A stretch of DNA of 64,000 nt, taken from Rugosimonospora africana. Lineage in GTDB: Bacteria > Actinomycetota > Actinomycetes > Mycobacteriales > Micromonosporaceae. A model generated the notes under the pieces. That model searched no databases. It was given only the letters and a program-made list of their open reading frames with translations, and was not told the DNA's origin. The DNA lies in assembly GCF_016862975.1 (NCBI RefSeq), contig NZ_BONZ01000006.1, positions 124,001 to 188,000 on the forward strand, written 5' to 3'. The stretch's first letter is position 1. Each line of letters opens with the position of its first letter. The position numbers were made by a program, and so were the translations under genes. This document shows positions 43,262-50,699 of this stretch, piece after piece.

Positions 43262-44038
43262 CTAGTGCGGCAGGCCGTACATCCGGCGGGTCATCAGGGT
43301 GGCGCCGACCACGGCCGCCGGCATCACCAGGATCGCGCCGAGCGGGATCAGGAAACACGCGAAGACCGCCACGCCGAAGCCGAGCGCCAGGAACCGGTGC
43401 TGGCGCAGCACCTGGCGGCGCCCGCGCAGCCGGATCCCCCGCCGGGCGAACGCCACCCCGGTCAGCTCCAGGGCCAGCGCCCAGCCGCCGACGAGCGCGC
43501 CGATCACCGGTACCACGGTCTGCCCGACCGCCGGCAGGAACCCGGCGACGAACAGCAGCACACCGATCACCGCGGAGAAGACCAGCAGCCGGATGGATTC
43601 GCCGAGACCCCGGACGATCTCCCGCCACCAGGGCAGCTCGACCGCGTCCGGTACGCCTCCCAGGCCGTCCTCGATCCGCTCGGAGATCTTCTCGTAGAAC
43701 GGATCGCCGATGGCCAGCGTGAGCCCGGTGAACGCGACGAACGCCAGGAGGAGGAACACCCCGATGATCGCGATGTCCGCGAGCACCCGGACGGTGTCCC
43801 GGGCGCCGGCGGACCAGTCGTCGGCGAACCAGGTCACCGCACGCGACTCGGGGCCGAGGAACACGAGCAACACGATGAACACGCCGACCAGCAGGGCGAA
43901 CGCGATCAGCGCCGGCAGCATGCCGAGGATGACCAGTCCGGGGTTGCGGGCATAGGTCCCGAGCCCCCGGAAGAGCAGCCCCACGCCGGTCAGGAACTCC
44001 TGGATCGGCCGGCCCGCGCGCGCCACTCGGTTGTCCAC
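43262..44038 (-). CDS. EI24-domain (CysZ-like) membrane protein
   Basis: 258 residues with about five to six hydrophobic segments (for instance VILGMLPALIAFALLVGVFI, IAIIGVFLLLAFVAF, LVFSAVIGVLLFVAGFL, FLALGFGVAVFACFLIPLGA) and the family block IGDPFYEKISERIED. Related CysZ proteins move sulfate; for EI24-type actinobacterial members the role is unknown. GTG at 44038, preceded by TAGGCT with a 6-nt gap (leaderless type). First gene of the macrodomain-YbjQ run. Confidence 0.82.
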   Translation of the reverse strand: MDNRVARAGRPIQEFLTGVGLLFRGLGTYARNPGLVILGMLPALIAFALLVGVFIVLLVFLGPESRAVTWFADDWSAGARDTVRVLADIAIIGVFLLLAFVAFTGLTLAIGDPFYEKISERIEDGLGGVPDAVELPWWREIVRGLGESIRLLVFSAVIGVLLFVAGFLPAVGQTVVPVIGALVGGWALALELTGVAFARRGIRLRGRRQVLRQHRFLALGFGVAVFACFLIPLGAILVMPAAVVGATLMTRRMYGLPH

Positions 44039-44141
44039 GCCGGGAGCCTAGCGGTGAAGGTCGGATCCCGCCCGGGGAGCGCAGCCGGAGCCGGGTTGCG
44101 GCGGAGGCGAGCAGCCCCCCGTCGCTCAGTGACGACCACCG

Positions 44142-44879
44142 TCAGTCCGAGACGCGCACCCGTACCCGCCGGTTGGCCCGGCCCTTGCTCTCCACCTTGA
44201 CCACCGACACCTTGCCGATCTGGCTGGTGGACGCGACGTGCGTGCCGCCGTCGGCCTGCACGTCCAGCCCGGTGATGTCGACGATCCGGATCTCCTGCTC
44301 ATCGGCCGGGATCAGGTTGGACTGGGTACGGATGATGTCCGGCAGTGCCAGCGCCTCGTCCCGGGACAGCACCCGGGTGACCACCCGGCGGTCCGCGGTC
44401 ACCTCCGCGTTGACCAGCTCCTCCAGCCGTGCCTTGAAGTCGGCCGGCACCTCGGGCAGGTTGAAGTCCATCCGGGCCTCGCCGGGCTCCATGTTGCCGC
44501 CGGTGACCAGCGCCCCGAAGTCGCGGAACACCACGCCGCACAGCACGTGCAGGCCGGAGTGGGTACGCATGAGCATGCTGCGCCGGTCGTCCTCGACGGC
44601 TCCGGTGACCGCGGTGCCCGGCGGCGGAAGCGGATCGCCCTCGGCCGGCAGCAGGTACAGGTCGTCGCCCTTCCGGGTGCCGACGATCCGGGTCTGTACC
44701 CCCTGCCAGAGCAGTACCCCGTGGTCTGGCGGTTGGCCACCGCCCCCGGGGTAGAACGCCGACCGGTCCAGCACGATGCCGTCCTGCGCGTCGGACGACA
44801 GGACCGTGCACTCCCACTCGCGCAGGCTCGGATCGGCCAGGTCGAGCCGGTGCGTGCGGCCATGCTGCGTGACACCCAT
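44142..44879 (-). CDS. Alanyl-tRNA editing protein (AlaX-like)
   Basis: 245 residues homologous to the AlaRS editing domain that hydrolyses Ser- or Gly-tRNA(Ala). The zinc motif HxxxH is in MRTHSGLHVLCG. The second motif, usually CGGTH, reads ADGGTHVASTSQIG, so the Cys ligand is replaced by Asp. The N-terminal FYPGGGGQPPDHG block is typical. ATG at 44879; TAGGGT lies 8 nt upstream. Confidence 0.9.
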   Translation of the reverse strand: MGVTQHGRTHRLDLADPSLREWECTVLSSDAQDGIVLDRSAFYPGGGGQPPDHGVLLWQGVQTRIVGTRKGDDLYLLPAEGDPLPPPGTAVTGAVEDDRRSMLMRTHSGLHVLCGVVFRDFGALVTGGNMEPGEARMDFNLPEVPADFKARLEELVNAEVTADRRVVTRVLSRDEALALPDIIRTQSNLIPADEQEIRIVDITGLDVQADGGTHVASTSQIGKVSVVKVESKGRANRRVRVRVSD

Positions 44880-44898
44880 AACCCGCGACCCTACCCGC

Positions 44899-45705
44899 TC
44901 AGTCGGGAGCGCCGAGGAAGGCGCTGATGCGTTCTCTCAGGTCGGCCCGGGCGGTCCACAGCACTCCGGGCTGGTCGTAGACGTGCAACTGGGCGTGCGG
45001 CAGGAGGCTGGCAAGCCGTTCAGCCACCGGTACCGGGTGCAGCTCGTCCCCGGCGGCCGCGATCACCAGCGCCGGGGCGGTCACCGCGGCCAGGGCCGTC
45101 GCGTCGGGTACCGCGACCCGGCCGGTGAGCCCGGCGAGACCGGCGCCGAGGCCGTCGCGGAGCAGCCGATCGGCCCGTTCCCGGACGAACGCCCGCGCCG
45201 CCACGGTGGCCCGGAGGGCGGCCGGTACCTCAAGGAAGATCACCTCGGCGAGCCGGTCCCGGTCGCCGGAGCCGATCGCGTCCAGCAGGGCGGTCAGCCG
45301 GGCGTGGGACGGCCCGGTCCGGGGCGTGTCCAGTACGGCGGGCAGGAAGAAGACCAGTCGCCGGAACCGGTCGGGACGGTCCACCAGCAGCCGGCACAGG
45401 GCGCCCGCGCCGAGGCTGATGCCCAGCGCCTGGTCCGCACGGTGGAAGTCGGCGACCGCGGCGAGGTCGGCCGCCAGGTCGGCGTAGCTCCACTCGCCCG
45501 GCGGCGCGGCCGAGCGCCCGTGACCGCGGAGCTGTATGAAGATCTTGGAGCCGGGGACTCCACTGCCCAGCGGGCGGGTATCGGCGATGCCGCCACCGAG
45601 CCCGTGGGCGAACACGGTCACCGGGCGACCGGTACCGGTGGCCAGATATTCCAGCTCGACGCCGTGGGGCGCGCCCAGCAGCTCGGTCGGGGGCGATGGC
45701 AGCAG
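44899..45705 (-). CDS. Alpha/beta hydrolase, probably started at CTG
   Basis: 268 residues: first strand GVELEYLATGTGRPVTVFAH, oxyanion HGLGGG, nucleophile elbow GISLGAG, acid/His region AAAGDELHPVPVAERL and the C-terminal VYDQPGVLW. With the first ATG/GTG-type codon (45621) the protein would lose strand 1. No ATG, GTG or TTG exists upstream in frame, but a CTG at 45705 follows AGGGGA by 6-7 nt, 10 nt after the preceding gene's stop. I therefore infer a CTG start. The substrate is unknown. Confidence 0.78.
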   Translation of the reverse strand: MLPSPPTELLGAPHGVELEYLATGTGRPVTVFAHGLGGGIADTRPLGSGVPGSKIFIQLRGHGRSAAPPGEWSYADLAADLAAVADFHRADQALGISLGAGALCRLLVDRPDRFRRLVFFLPAVLDTPRTGPSHARLTALLDAIGSGDRDRLAEVIFLEVPAALRATVAARAFVRERADRLLRDGLGAGLAGLTGRVAVPDATALAAVTAPALVIAAAGDELHPVPVAERLASLLPHAQLHVYDQPGVLWTARADLRERISAFLGAPD

Positions 45706-45715
45706 CGCGGGTCCC

Positions 45716-46030
45716 CTACCAGGAGCCCTGCCCGTCGACCGCGTCGCGGAGCGCCGGACGCAGGTCGAGCAGGTACACGGCCGCGACGGTGATCGCGATC
45801 AGGCCGAGGAAGCTCCGGACGCTTCCGAACAGCAGCGTCACCAGCAGGGCGGCGCCGGTCATCGCGAGCCACCCGCCCTTGGGGATGCGCCCCACGATCT
45901 GGAACGCGTCGGCCCGCTGGGTCAGGCAGTTGACGAACGCGAACAGTTCGATGATCAGGCACACCAGGGTGAGCGCATAGGTGACGACGTTGGTCACCGT
46001 GATGTAGAAGAGCGGCGCGGCAACGACCAT
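45716..46030 (-). CDS. DUF2516 family membrane protein
   Basis: 104 residues, about three membrane segments (TNVVTYALTLVCLIIELFAF, WLAMTGAALLVTLLFGS, FLGLIAITVAAVYLLD). Matches the small membrane protein that follows hbhA in mycobacteria. ATG at 46030 with TAAGCT 7 nt upstream (leaderless type). Function unknown. Confidence 0.85.
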   Translation of the reverse strand: MVVAAPLFYITVTNVVTYALTLVCLIIELFAFVNCLTQRADAFQIVGRIPKGGWLAMTGAALLVTLLFGSVRSFLGLIAITVAAVYLLDLRPALRDAVDGQGSW

Positions 46031-46161
46031 GGCTACGAGCTTATGCCGGCGCGGCCCGGGGATCCCGGGCCGCGCCGACGCTGTGTGGTTGTCCGACCGG
46101 TCTGGCTCGGCGCGTATGACGCCGCGCGACGACCCAGACCAGCCGTGTGGTGCGCCGTGAG

Positions 46162-46605
46162 CTACTTCGCGGCCGGCTTGGTCCGCTTTGCCGGCTTGGC
46201 CGCGGTCTTCTTGGCCTCGGCCTTCCCGCTCTCGGTCTCCCCCTCAGCGGGGGCGGAAGCCGTGGTCTCCTGCTCGATGCCGATGGTGGCGTGGATGACC
46301 CGGCGACCGCGCACCACTTCCTCGCCGCGGGCGACCAGGTCGGTGTAGATCGCCTGCGCGCGCTCCTGGGCGGCCTGAGCGTTGGTCACCAGCGCGGTCA
46401 CGTTGCGCTGGGCCGCGTCCCGCAGCCGCTCGACCCGCTCGGCCGCACCACGCAGCCGATCCACGTCCAGGTCGGTGTCGGCCACGCGGCCGCGCAGCTC
46501 GGCGACCGTGGTGGGCAGCTTGCGCAGCCGCTGGTAGGCCATGTCGCCGACGGCGGCCGCGGCGTACAGCGGAGCGGGAATCTTCGTGTTGGTTTCGGCA
46601 GCCAT
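46162..46605 (-). CDS. Heparin-binding hemagglutinin-like (HbhA-like) coiled-coil protein
   Basis: 147 residues. N-terminal hydrophobic patch (PLYAAAAVGDMAYQRL), a long amphipathic coiled coil (about 30-110), and a Lys/Ala/Pro-rich tail (KKTAAKPAKRTKPAAK) like the glycosaminoglycan-binding tail of mycobacterial HbhA. In a non-pathogen it more likely binds membranes or DNA, or organises the cell pole. The ATG overlaps the XRE stop by one base (TGATG). Confidence 0.85.
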   Translation of the reverse strand: MAAETNTKIPAPLYAAAAVGDMAYQRLRKLPTTVAELRGRVADTDLDVDRLRGAAERVERLRDAAQRNVTALVTNAQAAQERAQAIYTDLVARGEEVVRGRRVIHATIGIEQETTASAPAEGETESGKAEAKKTAAKPAKRTKPAAK

Positions 46606-47156
46606 CAGATCTCCTTGGTCGTGGCGGCCTTCCCGGCCGCGTTCGTGGCTGGTGTGTGCTGTGCGGGGACTGAGGGAGCCGAGGCTTCCTCGGCGGTCAC
46701 GGCCTCGTCGAAGCGGGCGCCGCCGCCGTCGGTGCGGGCGTCGTCGCCGGCCGGTTCCGCCGGCGCCTCGCCCTCACGGGCGTGCTCGGTCTCGCGGGCA
46801 TGCTCGGCCTCGCGGGCGTTCTCCCGACGGAATGTCTCGTAGATCTGGATGAGCGACTGCTTCTGGGCCGCGGTCAGATCCGGGTCGGCCGCGATCGCCT
46901 CCAGGACGTCGTGGCCTTCCTTGCCGTCGAGCAGGCCGGCGCGCAGGTACATCAGGGGTGTCGAGACCCGCAGCGCGCTGGCGATCTGTTGCAGCACCTC
47001 GGCGCTCGGGCGGCGCAGGCCGCGTTCGATCTGGCTGAGGTACGGATTGCTGACCCCGGCCTGGTCGGCGAGCTGGCGAAGCGAGATCCGCGCGTTGCGG
47101 CGCAGGTCACGAATGAACTCGCCGATGTCGCGTGGCAGGTCCTTGGGCGTTGGCAT
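46605..47156 (-). CDS. XRE-family regulator (Rv0474-like)
   Basis: 183 residues: HTH near the start (SLRQLADQAGVSNPYLSQIE), a short helical domain, and a Glu/Ala-rich disordered tail. The ATG at 47156 is preceded by TACCGT with a 7-nt gap (leaderless type), and TTGCTG stands 17 nt further up. Two inverted repeats around and above this promoter suggest autoregulation. It is coupled to the HbhA-like gene. Confidence 0.88.
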   Translation of the reverse strand: MPTPKDLPRDIGEFIRDLRRNARISLRQLADQAGVSNPYLSQIERGLRRPSAEVLQQIASALRVSTPLMYLRAGLLDGKEGHDVLEAIAADPDLTAAQKQSLIQIYETFRRENAREAEHARETEHAREGEAPAEPAGDDARTDGGGARFDEAVTAEEASAPSVPAQHTPATNAAGKAATTKEI

Positions 47157-47162
47157 GCGCCC

Positions 47163-47216
47163 AACGGTACGTCGGCGTGCTTGCAACAGCAAGCAGAGCG
47201 CTAGCAGTTGCTAGCG
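47163..47216 (-). promoter_or_regulatory. Promoter and two inverted repeats upstream of the XRE-hbhA unit
   Basis: Minus strand: -35 TTGCTG (47192-47187), 17-nt spacer, -10 TACCGT (47169-47164). GCTTGC-AACA-GCAAGC (47179-47194) covers the -35, and CGCTAGC-AGTT-GCTAGCG (47199-47216) lies just upstream. Both are candidate regulator sites. Confidence 0.55.
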
Positions 47217-47238
47217 TGAGCCCCGCCACTCCGGCGGT

Positions 47239-48249
47239 TCACCAGATCGCCCGTACCGTTCCCACCGGCTCACCGCGGCCGCGCTGGACGACGCCGTCCG
47301 CGTCGGCGGCCAGCTCGGCGAGGACCGGAGCGTCCACCCCCAACCGGCGCAGTGCGCTGGCCAGAACCGGGTACCGAGCCCGCCGGTTACCGTCATCGAT
47401 CTTCATGGCCACCGCGCCGACCCCCGGTACGGCGACCGCCAGCACGCCCTCGGCGCCACCCTTGGCGAGGATGCCCGGTATGCCGCGCATCAGCCGGGCG
47501 TCGTCCGCGCCGGTACCGGAGACCAGTTCGGGGTACTGGCGCATCGCGTCCGCCACGGCCCGCTCCCCGGTACCCGGTTCGGCCCGTACCACCCGCAAGA
47601 AGCCGGACGCCAGCGCGTACAGCGAGATGGCCAGGACCGGCGCACCGCAGCCGTCCACACCCACCGCCGCCACCGACTCGCCGACGACCTCCTCCAGCAC
47701 CGATCGCAGGTGCTTCTGCAGCGGATGGTCGGGCCGGTGGTAGCCCTCGGTCGGCCAGCCCGCCGCCACGCAGGTCAGCAGCATGCCGGTGTGCTTGCCG
47801 GAACAGTTCATGTAGATCCGCTCCCGGTCGCCGCCGGCCAGGAGCACGTCCCGGCGCGCGGATTCGGACAGCGGCAGGTCGGGCGGGCAGGCCAGCGCCT
47901 CTTCGGTCAGGCCGGCGCCGCGCAGCATCGACCGGGCGAGGTCGATGTGCATCGGCTCACCGTGGTGACTCGCGGCTGCGAGGGCGAGCTGGGCCGGCTC
48001 GGCCGGTGCCAGCCCGGCCCGGAGCATCCCGGTGGCCTGGAACGGCTTGTTCGACGAGCGCGGGAAGACCGGGGCGGTCACGTCGCCAGCGGCGGCCACC
48101 GCCTCACCGGTGGCGGAGAGCACGACGACCGAGCCCCGGTGGTACCCCTCGACGAACCCGGACCGGGTCACCTCGGCGAGCAGCTCGCCGCCGGCGTACG
48201 TGTCGGCCGTCGCGGGGCGCTCCCCGGTCGCGTCGTGAAGATCAACCAC
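47239..48249 (-). CDS. Asparaginase (Rhizobium etli type / AnsA-like)
   Basis: 336 residues with the family blocks VFPRSSNKPFQATGML, ASHHGEPMH, NCSGKHTGMLLTCVAAGW, VDGCGAPVLAISLYALA and GIPGILAKGGAEGVLAVA. The Ser-Ser-x-Lys and Ser-Gly-Lys motifs are those of the zinc-dependent ReAV-type asparaginase that makes aspartate and ammonia from asparagine. GTG at 48249 with GGAGG 9 nt upstream; the start overlaps the end of the keto-acid cleavage gene by 8 nt. Confidence 0.87.
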   Translation of the reverse strand: MVDLHDATGERPATADTYAGGELLAEVTRSGFVEGYHRGSVVVLSATGEAVAAAGDVTAPVFPRSSNKPFQATGMLRAGLAPAEPAQLALAAASHHGEPMHIDLARSMLRGAGLTEEALACPPDLPLSESARRDVLLAGGDRERIYMNCSGKHTGMLLTCVAAGWPTEGYHRPDHPLQKHLRSVLEEVVGESVAAVGVDGCGAPVLAISLYALASGFLRVVRAEPGTGERAVADAMRQYPELVSGTGADDARLMRGIPGILAKGGAEGVLAVAVPGVGAVAMKIDDGNRRARYPVLASALRRLGVDAPVLAELAADADGVVQRGRGEPVGTVRAIW

Positions 48250-49072
48250 GGCTCTTTACCTCCAGCAGCGCACGGGCTTCGCCGGCCGGCATCGGCGGCC
48301 GCTGCGCCAGCCGGGCGAAGCCGACCGCGCGCGCGACCAGTTGCATGTTCGATTCGACCGGCTGCCCCTTGGCGTAGCTGATCGTGTCCTCCATGCCGAC
48401 GCGCAGGTGGCCGCCGGCGGACAGCGAAGCGAGCATCACCGGAATCGTGGACCGGCCGATTCCGGTGGCGGAGAAGGTCGCACCGTCGGGCAGGTCGCGC
48501 AGGCAGGAGACGAGTGCCTCAGCGGTACCCGGCATCCCGCCCGGTACCCCCATCACCAGGTCGACGTGGACGTGCCCGCCGGCCGGCGGCCCGTACTTGT
48601 CGAGCAGGCGGCGCAGCGTCGTCAACTGGCCGAGGTCGAAGATCTCGTACTCCGGCACGATCCCGCGTTCCCGCATCCGGGTGTGCAGCTCGACGATGAA
48701 CTCCCACCGGTTCATGAACACGTCGTCGCCGAAGTTGACCGTACCCATCGTGCAGGACGCCATGTCCGGCTCGGCATCCAGTACGCGCAGCCGGTCGGAC
48801 TCCGGGTCGGAGACCGCACCCCCGGTGGACAGCTGGACGATCAGATTGGTCTGCTCGCGCAGGGCCGCGACCGTGTCCCGCAGCCGACCCAGGTCGAGTG
48901 TGGGCCGGGCCTCGGCGTCGCGGATGTGGACGTGGATCACGGCGGCACCGAGGGCCTCGCACTCACGCGCGGTGCTCACCAACTCATCGAGGGTCACCGG
49001 CAACGCCGGCACCTCGCTCTTGGCGGACTCGGCGCCGGTCGGCGCGATCGTGATCAACGTCGGTGTTGTCAT
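48242..49072 (-). CDS. Beta-keto acid cleavage enzyme (BKACE family)
   Basis: 276 residues, Zn-dependent TIM barrel that condenses a beta-keto acid with acetyl-CoA to give acetoacetate and a CoA ester. Zn ligands are visible as HVHIRD and, later, GHVHVDLVMG; NLIVQLSTGGAVSDPE, MGTVNFGDDVFMN and VGMEDTISYAKGQ are family blocks. The true substrate in this organism is unknown; coupling with the asparaginase suggests amino acid catabolism. Confidence 0.88.
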   Translation of the reverse strand: MTTPTLITIAPTGAESAKSEVPALPVTLDELVSTARECEALGAAVIHVHIRDAEARPTLDLGRLRDTVAALREQTNLIVQLSTGGAVSDPESDRLRVLDAEPDMASCTMGTVNFGDDVFMNRWEFIVELHTRMRERGIVPEYEIFDLGQLTTLRRLLDKYGPPAGGHVHVDLVMGVPGGMPGTAEALVSCLRDLPDGATFSATGIGRSTIPVMLASLSAGGHLRVGMEDTISYAKGQPVESNMQLVARAVGFARLAQRPPMPAGEARALLEVKSRG

Positions 49073-49128
49073 GGTCGCGATCCTGCCACGCCCGCTGACC
49101 TGCCAGCCAATCCGGCATCTGCCATCTA

Positions 49129-49193
49129 TTGACGTAACAGATAAGACTCTTTACTGTTCAGCAATCGACATCCATCCCTGTATCGATTGCTGA
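49129..49193 (+). promoter_or_regulatory. Chitinase promoter with inverted repeat at the start site
   Basis: TTGACG (49129-49134), a 17-nt spacer and TACTGT (49152-49157) form a strong promoter. TCAGCAATCGA (49158-49168) and its exact complement (49183-49193) lie directly downstream, spanning the expected transcription start. The repeat could be a repressor site or an RNA stem next to the ribosome-binding site. Confidence 0.65.
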
Positions 49194-49207
49194 TAGGGAG
49201 ACCTGTC

Positions 49208-50587
49208 TTGGCCAGATCACGCATCGTCGCGTCCGTCGCCGCGCTGGCGGGCGCCGCGCTCGTCGCCACAACTCTCGCGCTCGCGCTGCCCGTCCAGGCG
49301 GCCGGCGGTGTCACCGCGACGTTCAGCAAGGATTCCGACTGGGGTACCGGCTACCAGGGCAAGTACACGATCACCAACGGTACGTCGACCGGCATCAGCT
49401 CCTGGACGGTCGCCTTCGACCTGCCCTCCGGGCTGACCATGGGCACCTACTGGGACTCCCTCGTCACGACCAGCGGCCAGCACGTGACCGCGAAGAACCG
49501 GGACTACAACGGCACCGTCGCGCCGGGCGCGAGCGTGACCTTCGGCTTCACCGTGAACGGCGGCTCGGGCGCGCCCACCGGCTGCACGATCAACGGCGCC
49601 TCCTGCTCCACCGGCTCCGGTGGCGGGGGCAGCTCGCCGACGCCGCCGCCGACGAAGAGCCCCACGCCGAGCCCGACGCCGACCGGTGGTGGAGGCGGCG
49701 GCGGTACCGGCACCACGCTGGCGACCGCGCCGTACATCGACATGGGATCGTGGCCCACGCCGGTGCTGTCCGACGTCGCCTCCGCGAGCACCCTGAAGAA
49801 CTTCACCCTGGCGTTCGTCACCTCGGCGGGCTGCCACGCCTCCTGGTTCAACGCGTACGACCCGCGCAGCGGCTGGCAGCTCGACCAGATCAACGCGATC
49901 CGTGCCCGGGGCGGCGACGTGAAGATCTCCTTCGGCGGCGCGTCCGGCATCGAGCTGGCCCAGGCGTGTACCAGCGTCAGCGCGCTGACCGCCGAATATC
50001 AGGCGGTGGTCAACGCGTACAGCCTGAAGTACATCGACTTCGACATCGAGGGCGCGGCGGTCGCGGAGCCGAACTCGATCAATCTGCGCTCACAGGCGAT
50101 GAAGCAACTCCAGAACGCCAACCCGAACCTGAAGATCTCGCTGACCCTGCCGGTGCTCCCGACCGGCCTGGACAGCAACGGTCTGGGCGTCGTCACCGCC
50201 GCCAAGAACGCGGGCGTCAACCTGGACGTGGTCAACGTGATGGCGATGGACTACTACCAGAGCGGCGACTACGGCGCCTTCGCGATCCAGGCCGCGCAGT
50301 CCACCTTCAACCAGCTCAAGTCGCTGTACCCGAGCAAGACCACGGCCCAGCTGTGGCGCATGGTCGGGGTGACCCCGATGCTCGGCCAGAACGACGACGG
50401 GCACGTCTACGACCAGGCCGCAGCTCGCGACCTGGTCTCCTTCGCCAAGACCAACCACCTGGGCGAACTCGCGTTCTGGGAGGTCACCCGGGACCGCAAC
50501 GCGTGCACCGGTGCGCTCTACATGTGCACGAACATCAGCCAGTCGCCGTACGAATTCAGCAAGATCTTCTCCAGTTACACCGGCTGA
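49208..50587 (+). CDS. Secreted chitinase: CBM2 - linker - GH18
   Basis: 459 residues: Sec signal peptide (about 1-32, ending PVQAAGG), family 2 carbohydrate-binding module (about 34-135, with its Trp residues), Gly/Pro/Ser/Thr linker, then a GH18 catalytic domain. The GH18 signature reads YIDFDIEGAA, with the catalytic Glu near residue 281, and VVNVMAMDYYQSGDYG follows. It hydrolyses chitin outside the cell. The TTG at 49208 follows AGGGAGA by 7 nt, which decides the start over the TTG at 49187. No DasR-type site was seen upstream. Confidence 0.93.
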   Translation: MARSRIVASVAALAGAALVATTLALALPVQAAGGVTATFSKDSDWGTGYQGKYTITNGTSTGISSWTVAFDLPSGLTMGTYWDSLVTTSGQHVTAKNRDYNGTVAPGASVTFGFTVNGGSGAPTGCTINGASCSTGSGGGGSSPTPPPTKSPTPSPTPTGGGGGGGTGTTLATAPYIDMGSWPTPVLSDVASASTLKNFTLAFVTSAGCHASWFNAYDPRSGWQLDQINAIRARGGDVKISFGGASGIELAQACTSVSALTAEYQAVVNAYSLKYIDFDIEGAAVAEPNSINLRSQAMKQLQNANPNLKISLTLPVLPTGLDSNGLGVVTAAKNAGVNLDVVNVMAMDYYQSGDYGAFAIQAAQSTFNQLKSLYPSKTTAQLWRMVGVTPMLGQNDDGHVYDQAAARDLVSFAKTNHLGELAFWEVTRDRNACTGALYMCTNISQSPYEFSKIFSSYTG

Positions 50588-50605
50588 TCTGATAAACCAG
50601 CAGGA

Positions 50606-50636
50606 CGCGGGCCCGCTCGTCCGGGGTGGGCCCGCG
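50606..50636. terminator. Hairpin between convergent chitinase and ygfZ genes
   Basis: CGCGGGCCC (50606-50614) pairs perfectly with GGGCCCGCG (50628-50636), 13-nt loop, 18 nt after the chitinase stop. No T-tract. Confidence 0.65.
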
Positions 50637-50699
50637 CTCGGCGCTCAGCGTCACTCCCGCGGCCTGGGCCGCCTCTCCGAAGAACGGCCGCGGCTGCGC

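Noticed and set aside
49187-49207. TTG at 49187 as chitinase start
   Set aside because: It lies inside the right arm of the inverted repeat and before the ribosome-binding site; the TTG at 49208 has the proper 7-nt spacing and signal peptide.
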